Below, one piece after another: positions 1-9,190 of a stretch of 64,000 bases of DNA (position 1 is its first letter; every line of letters begins with the position of its first letter). The position numbers and the translations under genes were made by a program. Source of the DNA: an uncultured Alphaproteobacteria bacterium (GTDB lineage: Bacteria > Pseudomonadota > Alphaproteobacteria > Rhodobacterales > Rhodobacteraceae); assembly GCA_902573735.1 (NCBI GenBank), contig CACGLH010000003.1, forward strand, positions 1 to 64,000, read 5' to 3'. Under the pieces are notes generated by a model that was not told where the DNA came from, made no database searches, and saw nothing but the letters and a program-made list of their open reading frames with translations.

Positions 1-884
1 CCCTTAAAATTCCCATACTTTTTACAATCACTGATAGGAATTTCAGTATAAAGTAGTAAAAATTTCTCTACATCCTCATCAGAGGTATTTCGCCAAAATT
101 GCCAGAATTCATATGGAGAAAGTAATTCTGATTTTAACCATATAGCTTGACCTTGTGATTTTCCCATTTTTTTACCATCTGAGGTTGTAATTAGGGGAGT
201 AGTAAGCCCAAATGATTTTTCGCTAGTTAGTTTTCTTATAAGTTCAATTCCTGACACTATATTTCCCCATTGATCTGAACCACCAAATTGAATCAAACAA
301 TTATAATCTTTATTTAAAATGTAAAAATCATAAGCTTGAAGCAGCATATAATTAAATTCCAAGAAACTTAATGATTGTTCTCTGTCTAGTCTAGTTTTAA
401 CGGAATCGAATGAAAGCATTCTATTTATAGAAAAGTGTTTTCCATATTCTCTCAAGAAATCAAGATAATTAAGTTTCGGTAACCAATTAGAGTTATCTAA
501 CATAAGTGCTTTGTTTTTATTAAAGTCATAATCAATGTAGTTTTTGAATATTGCCTTAAGTGAGGATGTATTTTTTTTTATTTCACTTATATCCAGTAAA
601 GGGCGTTCGTCAGATCTGAATGAAGGGTCTCCAACCCTAGTTGTTCCTCCACCAATAAGAGTGATAGGAATACCACCACATTTTTGAAACCATCTGAGCA
701 TCATTATATTCACTAGATGTCCTACATGTAGTGATTCAGCAGTAGCGTCATAACCAACATAAGCAGTTTTTGCTTCATTATTATTTAATAATAAATCTAA
801 CCCATCCAGGTCCGTACAATCATTAATGAAACCACGATTAAATAAAGTAGAAAGAAATTGAGATTTTAGGTTTTGATTTTGCAT
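1..884 (-). CDS. tyrS: Tyrosyl-tRNA synthetase (C-terminal part missing, runs off window start)
   Basis: Reverse-strand translation gives [20 protein letters not shown] and a KMGKS-type motif ([15 protein letters not shown]); start ATG at 882-884 on the minus strand. Not in the ORF track. Confidence 0.93.
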   Translation of the reverse strand, partial: MQNQNLKSQFLSTLFNRGFINDCTDLDGLDLLLNNNEAKTAYVGYDATAESLHVGHLVNIMMLRWFQKCGGIPITLIGGGTTRVGDPSFRSDERPLLDISEIKKNTSSLKAIFKNYIDYDFNKNKALMLDNSNWLPKLNYLDFLREYGKHFSINRMLSFDSVKTRLDREQSLSFLEFNYMLLQAYDFYILNKDYNCLIQFGGSDQWGNIVSGIELIRKLTSEKSFGLTTPLITTSDGKKMGKSQGQAIWLKSELLSPYEFWQFWRNTSDEDVEKFLLLYTEIPISDCKKYGNFK

Positions 885-888
885 AAAA

Positions 889-1539
889 TTAGCGAGTATT
901 TTCTACTAGTCTTTTTTGAACATAATTTTGAGTAAAACTTAACATTTCTTCCATTCCAGGGTCAAAAAAGTGATTTGCGTTTTTGATAGTTTCGTGTGTT
1001 ATTGTAATTCCTTTTTGTTGCTGTAATTTAGTTACAAGTTCATTTACTTTTATACACGGAACTACTCTATCATTTGCACCATTGATTATTAACCCTGATG
1101 AAGGACAAGGAGCTAAAAATGAAAAATCATAGGTATTTGCAGGAGGAGATACAGCTATGAACCCTGTAACTTCTGGCCTTCTCATTAAGATTTGCATACC
1201 AATCCAAGCTCCAAAGGAAAACCCAACAACCCAGCAAGCCCTAGCATTAGGAACATTGGACTGTAAATAATCTAAGGCTGATGTGGCATCTGCTAATTCT
1301 CCAACCCCTTGATCATATGTTCCTTCACTTTTTCCAACACCTCTAAAGTTAAACCTAAGACAAGAAAATCCCATTTTATAAAACAAATAATGAAGGTTAT
1401 ACACTACTTTATTATTCATTGTTCCGCTATATTCAGGGTGCGGGTGCAATATAATTGCAATTGGTGAGTCAAGATTTCCTTGTGGGTGAAATCTTCCTTC
1501 TAAACGACCCTCTGGACCTTGAAATATAACTTCAGGCAT
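889..1539 (-). CDS. Alpha/beta hydrolase, small serine hydrolase family
   Basis: ORF with [15 protein letters not shown] and nucleophile elbow GFSFGAW; C-terminal NANHFF histidine region. Confidence 0.85.
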   Translation of the reverse strand: MPEVIFQGPEGRLEGRFHPQGNLDSPIAIILHPHPEYSGTMNNKVVYNLHYLFYKMGFSCLRFNFRGVGKSEGTYDQGVGELADATSALDYLQSNVPNARACWVVGFSFGAWIGMQILMRRPEVTGFIAVSPPANTYDFSFLAPCPSSGLIINGANDRVVPCIKVNELVTKLQQQKGITITHETIKNANHFFDPGMEEMLSFTQNYVQKRLVENTR

Positions 1540-1588
1540 TTTTTCTCCCTATTATTTTTCTAGCTTATTGACCATATTATTTAAGTAA

Positions 1589-1605
1589 CCTAGAATGGTT
1601 CTAAA
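1589..1605. promoter_or_regulatory. Candidate Irr/ICE-like iron control element upstream of the iscR-suf locus
   Basis: CCTAGAATGGTTCTAAA: palindrome TAGAA-N3-TTCTA close to the alphaproteobacterial ICE consensus TTTAGAA-N3-TTCTAAA, about 75 bp before the Rrf2 gene. Confidence 0.55.
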
Positions 1606-1679
1606 TTATCTTCTTTATATTTTCAATATTGAGTTAAGTGTTTATAATGTTTTAGTCAACTATTTAGGTAAATTTTGAA

Positions 1680-2135
1680 ATGAAGTTGAATACACAAGGA
1701 AGATATGCGCTAATTGCCCTAGTAGACTTGTCTTCTAGAAGTAATTCTAGAAATATAAGTTTATCTTCGATTTCTGCTAGGCAGAATATTTCATTACCTT
1801 ACCTTGAACAATTGTTCTTAAAATTGAGAAAAGCAGGAATAGTAAAGTCCTTTAGAGGATCTTCTGGTGGTTATGCAATTGCTAAATCACCTGACTTAAT
1901 CAGGATTACTGAAATTTTAAAAGCCGTTGATCAAGATTTAGATCTTGGCTCTGAAAAAGGTTCAATCTTTAATAAATCTAAAACTAAAGAAGACATTTTA
2001 TCAAGCAAAATGTGGGAACAATTATCCGCAAATATTTATGTTTTTTTGCATCAAATGAGATTATCTGATATTACTGCTGATCAGTTGAATCCATGTCCTG
2101 CAGTACCTAATTTTGTTACTATTTCTGATAATTAG
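1680..2135 (+). CDS. iscR: Rrf2 family transcriptional regulator (IscR-like)
   Basis: N-terminal wHTH MKLNTQGRYALIALVDLS...LPYLEQLFLKLRKAGIVKSFRGSSGGYAIAK; first gene of the suf locus. Confidence 0.85.
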   Translation: MKLNTQGRYALIALVDLSSRSNSRNISLSSISARQNISLPYLEQLFLKLRKAGIVKSFRGSSGGYAIAKSPDLIRITEILKAVDQDLDLGSEKGSIFNKSKTKEDILSSKMWEQLSANIYVFLHQMRLSDITADQLNPCPAVPNFVTISDN

Positions 2136-2136
2136 T

Positions 2137-3171
2137 ATGCAAAAGAGAATATATTTAGATTGGAACGCTTCAAGCCCACTGTCTAAAAATGCTTTTTTAG
2201 CGATGAAAAGTACTTTTGAAAATTTTGCTAATCCATCTTCATCTCATTATGAGGGTAGGGCCGCAAAGAAAGCTATAGAGAAGGCTCGAGATAAAATAGC
2301 AGAAATAATTGGTTTAAATACACGTTTTAATATTATTTTTACCTCTGGTGCTACAGAATCAGCTGCAATGGTTTTACATCATAAAAATTTAAATTGTGCA
2401 CCAATTGAGCATGAATGTGTAAAAGTTTGGTCATGTTCAAACCTTGTTGTAAATGAAAATGGTAAAGTAATGGTTGATGACCCACCAAATTCAACTTTGC
2501 AGTCAGCCAATTCAGAAACGGGTATTATTCAACAGCTTCCTAATGGAATTTATTTTACTGATGCAGCACAAGCATTTGGAAAAATTTTTACAGATTTTTC
2601 TAAATTTGATTTTCAATTTTCATCAATATCTTCTCACAAAATTGGAGGACCAAAAGGTATAGGTGCTTTGATAGTAAAAGATATAAATGAATTAAATTCT
2701 TTTATAAAGGGTGGTGGACAGGAATTTGGTAAAAGATCAGGAACTGAAAATTTAATGAATATTCAGGGTTTTGCAAAATCTATTGAAGACAGAATATTTG
2801 AAATTAATTCAGGGAAATGGGACGAAATCAAATCAAATCGAGATTATTTGGAAGAAATGATATTGAATGAAAGTTATGAGACCCTTATTGTAGGCAAGAA
2901 AGTTAATAGATTGCCAAACACTAGTTTTTTTATTACACCTGGCTGGAAAAATGATCTGCAGGTTGCTACACTTGACTTAGAAGGTTTTTCTGTTTCCTCT
3001 GGAATGGCTTGTTCTAGTGGAAAAAAAATTAAAAATAATTCCTTATTAAGTATGGGCTATTCAAGTTCTGAAGCTGATTGTGCAATTAGGGTGTCCATAG
3101 GTGAAACAACAAAAAAAAAGGATTTAGAAAAATTTGTAAGTGTATGGTCTAGTTATAATAAAAAAAGATAA
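2137..3171 (+). CDS. Cysteine desulfurase, NifS/IscS-like (class V aminotransferase)
   Basis: RIYLDWNASSPLS, SSHKIGGPKGIGAL (PLP Lys), GKRSGTENL, GMACSSG (active Cys). Start moved from 2113 to ATG 2137, one nt after the upstream TAG. Confidence 0.9.
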   Translation: MQKRIYLDWNASSPLSKNAFLAMKSTFENFANPSSSHYEGRAAKKAIEKARDKIAEIIGLNTRFNIIFTSGATESAAMVLHHKNLNCAPIEHECVKVWSCSNLVVNENGKVMVDDPPNSTLQSANSETGIIQQLPNGIYFTDAAQAFGKIFTDFSKFDFQFSSISSHKIGGPKGIGALIVKDINELNSFIKGGGQEFGKRSGTENLMNIQGFAKSIEDRIFEINSGKWDEIKSNRDYLEEMILNESYETLIVGKKVNRLPNTSFFITPGWKNDLQVATLDLEGFSVSSGMACSSGKKIKNNSLLSMGYSSSEADCAIRVSIGETTKKKDLEKFVSVWSSYNKKR

Positions 3172-3202
3172 TAAATAAGAGTAAATTAACAATGAGTTTA
3201 AT

Positions 3203-4726
3203 ATGTCTGAACTAAAATTAGAAGCAAAAGAAGGAATTGATCAACAAACGATTAATTCAGTAAAATCACTTGGTGAAAGTTATAAGTATGGTTTTACTAC
3301 TGATATTGATATGGAATATGCTCCAAAAGGACTTTCAGAGGAGATTGTCAAATTAATTTCCAAAAAAAATGATGAACCTGTTTGGATGCTAAACTGGAGG
3401 TTAGAAGCATACAAGCGTTGGGTTAAAATGGATGAACCAAATTGGCCTATGTTAAATTATAAAGGTATAGATTATAATGATCAGTATTACTATGCCAAAC
3501 CGAAATCATTGGAAAAAAAACCTAAGTCACTTGATGAGGTAGAACCTGCCTTGTTAGAAACATATGCTAAACTTGGTATTCCTCTCAAAGAACAGGAATT
3601 CCTTGCTGGAGTGATAGGTGCTGAAAATAATATGGATACCAAACCAAAAAAGGTTGCAGTTGACGCTGTTTTTGATAGTGTTTCAGTTGGTACTACATTT
3701 AAAGATGAGCTAGAAAAATTAGGAATAATTTTTTGTTCAATATCTGAAGCCATAAAATTATACCCTGATTTGGTTAAAAAATATATTGGAACTGTTGTTC
3801 CGAGAACTGACAACTATTTTGCCACTTTGAATTCTGCTGTCTTTTCAGATGGATCTTTTGTTTATATTCCTGAAGGTGTTAAATGCCCAATGGAACTTAG
3901 TACATATTTCAGAATTAATGCAGAAAATACTGGTCAATTTGAACGAACACTTATAATTGCGGATAAAAAATCTTATGTCAGTTACTTAGAAGGATGTACT
4001 GCTCCAATGAGAGATACCCATCAGCTGCATGCTGCTGTAGTTGAACTTGTTGTGCTTGATGAAGCAAATATTAAATATTCTACTGTTCAGAATTGGTATC
4101 CAGGTGATGAGAATGGTAAAGGTGGGATCTACAATTTTGTCACCAAAAGAGCAGATTGTCGTGGAGTAAACTCTAAAGTCATGTGGACACAGATAGAAAC
4201 TGGTTCTGCAGTTACTTGGAAATATCCTTCTTGCATACTTAGAGGTGATAATAGTCAGGGGGAATTTTATTCAGTAGCAATTGCAAACAACTATCAACAA
4301 GCCGATACTGGAACAAAGATGATCCATCTTGGCAAAGGTACCAGGAGTAGAATAGTTTCAAAAGGTATTTCTGCTGGTAAAGCACAGAATACTTATAGAG
4401 GATTGGTTAATATTCATCCTAAAGCTGCAAATAGTAGAAATTTCACACAATGTGATAGTTTGCTTATCGGAAATAAGTGTGGGGCTCATACTGTGCCATA
4501 TATTGAAAATAAAAATAATTCGTCAAGAACAGAACATGAGGCAACCACTTCAAAAATAGACGATGATCAGTTGTTTTATTGCTTGCAAAGAGGAATTAAT
4601 GAGGAAGATGCTGTTGCTCTTATTATTAATGGATTTTGCAAAGAGGTATTGCAAGCTTTACCAATGGAATTTGCTCTTGAAGCACAAAAATTAGTTGCTA
4701 TCAGTTTAGAAGGATCAGTTGGTTAG
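3203..4726 (+). CDS. sufB: Fe-S cluster assembly protein SufB
   Basis: 507 aa; typical SufB sequence ([53 protein letters not shown]). Confidence 0.97.
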   Translation: MSELKLEAKEGIDQQTINSVKSLGESYKYGFTTDIDMEYAPKGLSEEIVKLISKKNDEPVWMLNWRLEAYKRWVKMDEPNWPMLNYKGIDYNDQYYYAKPKSLEKKPKSLDEVEPALLETYAKLGIPLKEQEFLAGVIGAENNMDTKPKKVAVDAVFDSVSVGTTFKDELEKLGIIFCSISEAIKLYPDLVKKYIGTVVPRTDNYFATLNSAVFSDGSFVYIPEGVKCPMELSTYFRINAENTGQFERTLIIADKKSYVSYLEGCTAPMRDTHQLHAAVVELVVLDEANIKYSTVQNWYPGDENGKGGIYNFVTKRADCRGVNSKVMWTQIETGSAVTWKYPSCILRGDNSQGEFYSVAIANNYQQADTGTKMIHLGKGTRSRIVSKGISAGKAQNTYRGLVNIHPKAANSRNFTQCDSLLIGNKCGAHTVPYIENKNNSSRTEHEATTSKIDDDQLFYCLQRGINEEDAVALIINGFCKEVLQALPMEFALEAQKLVAISLEGSVG

Positions 4727-4727
4727 T

Positions 4728-5474
4728 ATGTTTGAAATTAAAAATTTACATGTAAATATTTCTGAAGTTGAAAAAAAAATTATCAGTGGCATAAACCTCA
4801 AAATTAATCCAGGTGAAGTCCATGCTATTATGGGACCAAATGGGTCTGGAAAGTCTACTTTATCCTATACTTTATCAGGTAAAGAAGGTTATGAAATTGA
4901 AAAAGGTGACATAGAGCTTGATGGTGAAAGCATATTAGATGATGAGCCTGACGAAAGAGCCGCAAAAGGTATTTTTCTGGCTTTTCAATATCCAATAGAA
5001 ATTCCTGGGGTTGGTAACTTATCGTTTATAAGAACCGCATTAAACTCTCAAAGAAAATTTAATGGCAAAGACGAATTAAACCCAGCTGAATTTTTGAAAA
5101 TTTTAAGAGAAAAAGCAGATTTTCTTAATGTAGATATGGAAATGCTAAAAAGGCCTCTCAATGTTGGCTTTTCGGGTGGAGAAAAGAAAAGGAATGAAAT
5201 ATTACAAATGGCTTTATTAGAGCCACGGTTTTGCATCCTAGATGAAACAGATAGCGGTTTAGATGTTGATGCTATGAAACAAGTTTCTAAAGGTGTTAAT
5301 TTTTTACGATCAGAAAATAGATCTTTTTTAATAATTACTCACTATCAGAGACTTTTGAATTACATAAAACCGGATTTTGTCCATATTATGGCTAAAGGTA
5401 AGATAATCAAAACTGGGGGACCAGAGTTAGCTTTAGAAGTTGAAAATCAGGGATATACTCATTTACTGAATTAA
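4728..5474 (+). CDS. sufC: Fe-S cluster assembly ATPase SufC
   Basis: ABC ATPase: GPNGSGKSTLSYTLSG, FSGGEKKRNEILQMALLEPRFCILDETDSGLD; start at ATG 4728 preferred. Confidence 0.97.
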   Translation: MFEIKNLHVNISEVEKKIISGINLKINPGEVHAIMGPNGSGKSTLSYTLSGKEGYEIEKGDIELDGESILDDEPDERAAKGIFLAFQYPIEIPGVGNLSFIRTALNSQRKFNGKDELNPAEFLKILREKADFLNVDMEMLKRPLNVGFSGGEKKRNEILQMALLEPRFCILDETDSGLDVDAMKQVSKGVNFLRSENRSFLIITHYQRLLNYIKPDFVHIMAKGKIIKTGGPELALEVENQGYTHLLN

Positions 5475-5482
5475 CTTAATTT

Positions 5483-6745
5483 GTGAAATATCCTCAAGGT
5501 AAAAACATGGTTTTTGAAAATAAAAATAGTCATTGGATTGACGCTTACACTCGTAAATTTGAAGAATCATTTAAAAGTATAAATTTACTTGATAAAAAAA
5601 AGGAATACTGGAGATTTGCTTCTCCTTTAATTTGGCACGATAAATTACCTACTAAAAAGTTTCAAGAAACAAGATCATCACAATCATTAAAATTTGATGT
5701 AACTAAGTATAGTTTTTTAAGGTTTAATGACGGTATTCTTGATATAGAGACCTTAAAAAATTTTATTAATGAAAATAAAAATATAGAGATATGTAGTTTC
5801 AAAGATATATTTTTAAAAAAAGATCATTGGAGTAGTTTGAAATTTAGTATGGCTCAATTAAAAGCAGAAAAATCTTATGAAAGACCATTAGCATTATTTA
5901 ATGGATTTAACGCTAGAGATGGTGTGTTCATTAAATTTAAAAAAGGTGTTAAGAAAAATTTACATATTATTTATGAGGGGAAATACGAAAAAAATATTTG
6001 TATCAGAAACTTATTTGATTTAGAGGAAAATTCAGAAATAAAAGTTTTTGAACACTTTTATGGTAATTCAAAATACAACATTGTTTCTGAATTATTTGCA
6101 GCTGATAATTCTAAGTTAGAGCATTATAAAATAATAAACCAAGATATATCTAATTCTGTAATTTATCATTTTTTTGGAAATTGTAAAAAAAATTCTAAAA
6201 TCAAAACAGTAAATTTTTCTTTTAGTGATAACCCAGTTAGAAATGAAATAAATCTTTATTTAGAAGGTACTAATTGTGACACAACAGTTGCTAGTATGGG
6301 TTTTGGAAAAAAAGAAACCTCTATTTGTGACAATACCGTTTTTATTTCTCATCAAGAAGAGTCTTGTAAAAGTCGCCAAATTATTAAAAATGCTTTAAAA
6401 AATGGTGCTAAAGCAATATTTCAAGGAAAGATTTTTGTTGATTCAAAAGCACAAAAAACTGATGGTTATCAAATGAGCAATGGTTTAATTTTATCTGATG
6501 ATTGTGAATTTTTAGTTAAACCTGAATTAGAAATATATGCAGATGATGTGGTCTGTTCACATGGCTCAATTTCTGGAACATTAAACGAAGATCATTTGTT
6601 TTATCTAAGATCTAGGGGAATTCCTTTAATCGAGGCCCAAAAAAAATTAATTCAAGCTTTTTATTCTGAAATTTTGGATGAAGTTAGTGAGGATAACATA
6701 GTTTATTACATACAAAATCAAATTTCTGAAATGATAACTTTATAA
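5483..6745 (+). CDS. sufD: Fe-S cluster assembly protein SufD
   Basis: SufB/D C-terminal domain (AIFQGKIFVDSKAQKTDGYQMSNGLILSDDCEFLVKPELEIYADDVVCSHGSISG); start may be ATG 5507. Confidence 0.92.
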   Translation: MKYPQGKNMVFENKNSHWIDAYTRKFEESFKSINLLDKKKEYWRFASPLIWHDKLPTKKFQETRSSQSLKFDVTKYSFLRFNDGILDIETLKNFINENKNIEICSFKDIFLKKDHWSSLKFSMAQLKAEKSYERPLALFNGFNARDGVFIKFKKGVKKNLHIIYEGKYEKNICIRNLFDLEENSEIKVFEHFYGNSKYNIVSELFAADNSKLEHYKIINQDISNSVIYHFFGNCKKNSKIKTVNFSFSDNPVRNEINLYLEGTNCDTTVASMGFGKKETSICDNTVFISHQEESCKSRQIIKNALKNGAKAIFQGKIFVDSKAQKTDGYQMSNGLILSDDCEFLVKPELEIYADDVVCSHGSISGTLNEDHLFYLRSRGIPLIEAQKKLIQAFYSEILDEVSEDNIVYYIQNQISEMITL

Positions 6746-6749
6746 AACT

Positions 6750-7358
6750 GTGCCAGATTCTACTAAAATTACATTAAAATATTTTTTGCAGTTATTTATG
6801 ACTAAAGGTTTTGTATCTGAAATTTTTTATGCATATACAGGATTAAAGAGATCATATAATACTCAATTATCTAATGGTATCAATGAGAGTAGGCTTTTGG
6901 CGTATTCTTTTTTTATTTCTTTAGTTCTATTTCTTCATAGATTACCAGACAAATTAACTCATAATCAAAAATTTAATACTAAAATTAGTCTTAATGATCA
7001 GATAGGTATTGATTTATTTGCTTCCCTTTTTTTTGTTCCAATATTTCTTTACATTATTGCTTTCTTCATTCATCTTTTATGGTTGCCATTTGGAAGTAAG
7101 GCTACTTATTTTGAAACTAGGTTAGCTTTTTTTTGGGCGACTATTATATCAAGTCCAGTTTTATTATCATTATCCCTTATCGAAGGTATCTATTATAGTT
7201 CCTGGTTGTCTTGGATCTTAAATTTTTTCTCTGTTGTTTTCTATTCATGGATTTTTTCATCAATTTTATGTGCAGCCCATAAAATTCAATCAAATTTATA
7301 TCTTTTTTTTCTCTTGATAATTATTTATTTAATTTTGTCTTATCTTAATATCCGTTAG
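6750..7358 (+). CDS. Multi-pass membrane protein, probable Yip1-like, in suf operon
   Basis: GTG start 5 nt after sufD; several hydrophobic helices; Yip1-like assignment by general appearance only. Confidence 0.6.
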   Translation: MPDSTKITLKYFLQLFMTKGFVSEIFYAYTGLKRSYNTQLSNGINESRLLAYSFFISLVLFLHRLPDKLTHNQKFNTKISLNDQIGIDLFASLFFVPIFLYIIAFFIHLLWLPFGSKATYFETRLAFFWATIISSPVLLSLSLIEGIYYSSWLSWILNFFSVVFYSWIFSSILCAAHKIQSNLYLFFLLIIIYLILSYLNIR

Positions 7359-7362
7359 TATT

Positions 7363-7974
7363 ATGATTAATTTTAAATTGATATTGGACAGTATACTTTC
7401 CCCGAAATTAGTTTTTCAAAAAGTATTAAATTATGAAATTAAACCTTCTATATTGATAGAAGCAGTTCTTTTTATTTCTATTATCAATGCTTTATTTACA
7501 TATACTTCCAATTATTTAATTTATTCAAATAGTCAATTTGATGAAAGTATTTTTATGCTTTATTATGAAAATATTTTAAAAAAACCCATTTTATTAGTTT
7601 TTTTAGAAGTTTTTAAAATTCTTATAATTACAAGTTTAGCTACTTATATTGGCAAATTTTTTGGAGGAAAAGGCACATTTTTTAGTTTATTAAAGTGTGT
7701 AGCTTGGATTCATTATATTCTTTTATTTATTAATATTTTATTATTTGTTTTAATTATATTGAATGTATATGTCGCTAGTTATTTAATAATGTTAACAAAT
7801 ATCTGGATTATATGGGCTTTATCAGAGTGCGCTGCTAGAGCGCATGGTTTCAGTTCCACATTTTTGGTATTTGTAACAGGTATTTTCATTTTATTACTAT
7901 TTATAGTTTTTTTATTACAAATTTTAAATTCGAGTGAATTTATTTTGCTAGAAAGAGTTGGTTCCAATGCTTGA
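7363..7974 (+). CDS. Yip1-domain-like membrane protein in suf operon
   Basis: Multi-pass; FGGKGTFFSLLKCVAWIHYILL...NIWIIWALSECAARAHGFSS resembles Yip1 family proteins; overlaps sufS start by 8 nt. Confidence 0.7.
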   Translation: MINFKLILDSILSPKLVFQKVLNYEIKPSILIEAVLFISIINALFTYTSNYLIYSNSQFDESIFMLYYENILKKPILLVFLEVFKILIITSLATYIGKFFGGKGTFFSLLKCVAWIHYILLFINILLFVLIILNVYVASYLIMLTNIWIIWALSECAARAHGFSSTFLVFVTGIFILLLFIVFLLQILNSSEFILLERVGSNA

Positions 7975-9190
7975 TATCAATACGATAAGGAAGGATTTTC
8001 CAATTTTGGACAAAAAAATTAGGGGAAAACCACTGTGTTACCTTGATAATGGTGCTTCTGCTCAAAAACCTAAAGTTGTTATCGAAGCTGTAAAGAATGG
8101 ATATGAAGATGAGTATGCTAATGTACATCGTGGCTTACATTTTTTATCAAATATAGCAACAGAGAAGTTTGAGGCTGTGCGAGGTAAGATACAAAATTTT
8201 TTAGGAGCTAAGAGTGAAAATGAAATTATTTTTACTTCGGGATCTACAGAGGGTATTAATCTAGTCGCATATGCTTGGGCTCAATATAACTTAAAAAAAA
8301 ATGATGAAATACTTTTATCTCTGGCTGAACATCACTCAAATATTGTACCATGGCATTTTCTTAGAGAGAAAATTGGAGTTAATTTAAGATGGATTGAGCC
8401 AAAAGAAGATGGTTCTATAAGTGCTGATGATGTTATAAATTCTATAAGTGAAAATACAAAATTAATTGCAATTACTCAAATGTCTAATGTTTTGGGTAGT
8501 ATTGTTGATGTAAAAAAAATATGTATGTCAGCTCAAAAAAAACAAATTGTAACGTTAGTAGACGGGTCACAATCTGTAGTTCATATGCCAGTCAATGTAT
8601 CTGATATTTGTTGTGATTTTTTTGTTTTTACAGGTCACAAATTGTATGGTCCTTCAGCATCCGGTGCTCTTTATATTAATGAAAATAGATTTGACGAAAT
8701 GAAACCGTTCATTGGTGGGGGCTCAATGATTAATTATGTAGGAAAAGAAAGCATAACATATAATAATATACCTCATAAATTTGAAGCAGGTACTCCTGCT
8801 ATAATTCCTATAATAGGATTAGGAGCTGCTATAGATTTTATACAATCTTTAGGGCATAAAAACATAACTGAGTATGAGAGTAAATTAGTCAATTATGCCA
8901 AGGAAAGTTTGTATGATTTAGATTTTCTAGATTTTCAAGGTAAAGCTAGTAATAAAGGAGGTATTTTCTCTTTTACAATGAAAGAAAACAAGTTACATGC
9001 TCATGATATTGCTACTATTGTTGACCAAAAAGGGGTTGCAGTAAGAGCAGGTCACCATTGCGCCCAACCACTTTTAGACCATTTAGGTTTAAATGCTACA
9101 TGTAGAGCATCATTAGCTCTATATAATAATGAAGAAGACATAGACCAATTAGTAGATGCACTAAAGTTTGCTTTTACCCTAATCGACTGA
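7967..9190 (+). CDS. sufS: Cysteine desulfurase SufS
   Basis: DFPILDKKIRGKPLCYLDNGASAQKP, FTGHKLYGPSASGALY, GVAVRAGHHCAQPLL; start ATG 7967. Confidence 0.95.
   Translation: MLDINTIRKDFPILDKKIRGKPLCYLDNGASAQKPKVVIEAVKNGYEDEYANVHRGLHFLSNIATEKFEAVRGKIQNFLGAKSENEIIFTSGSTEGINLVAYAWAQYNLKKNDEILLSLAEHHSNIVPWHFLREKIGVNLRWIEPKEDGSISADDVINSISENTKLIAITQMSNVLGSIVDVKKICMSAQKKQIVTLVDGSQSVVHMPVNVSDICCDFFVFTGHKLYGPSASGALYINENRFDEMKPFIGGGSMINYVGKESITYNNIPHKFEAGTPAIIPIIGLGAAIDFIQSLGHKNITEYESKLVNYAKESLYDLDFLDFQGKASNKGGIFSFTMKENKLHAHDIATIVDQKGVAVRAGHHCAQPLLDHLGLNATCRASLALYNNEEDIDQLVDALKFAFTLID

Noticed and set aside
3490-3813. Antisense ORF inside sufB
   Set aside because: Shadow ORF on the opposite strand of a clearly conserved gene; no family features. 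The same applies to the other short nested ORFs in the track (e.g. 2474-2662, 5048-5236, 11889-12143, 12282-12485, 20608-20862, 26395-26730, 56898-57248).
7828-7846. GC-rich hairpin TGCGCT-GCTAG-AGCGCA
   Set aside because: Lies inside the second Yip1-like coding sequence (SECAARAHG) with no following T-run; probably incidental.
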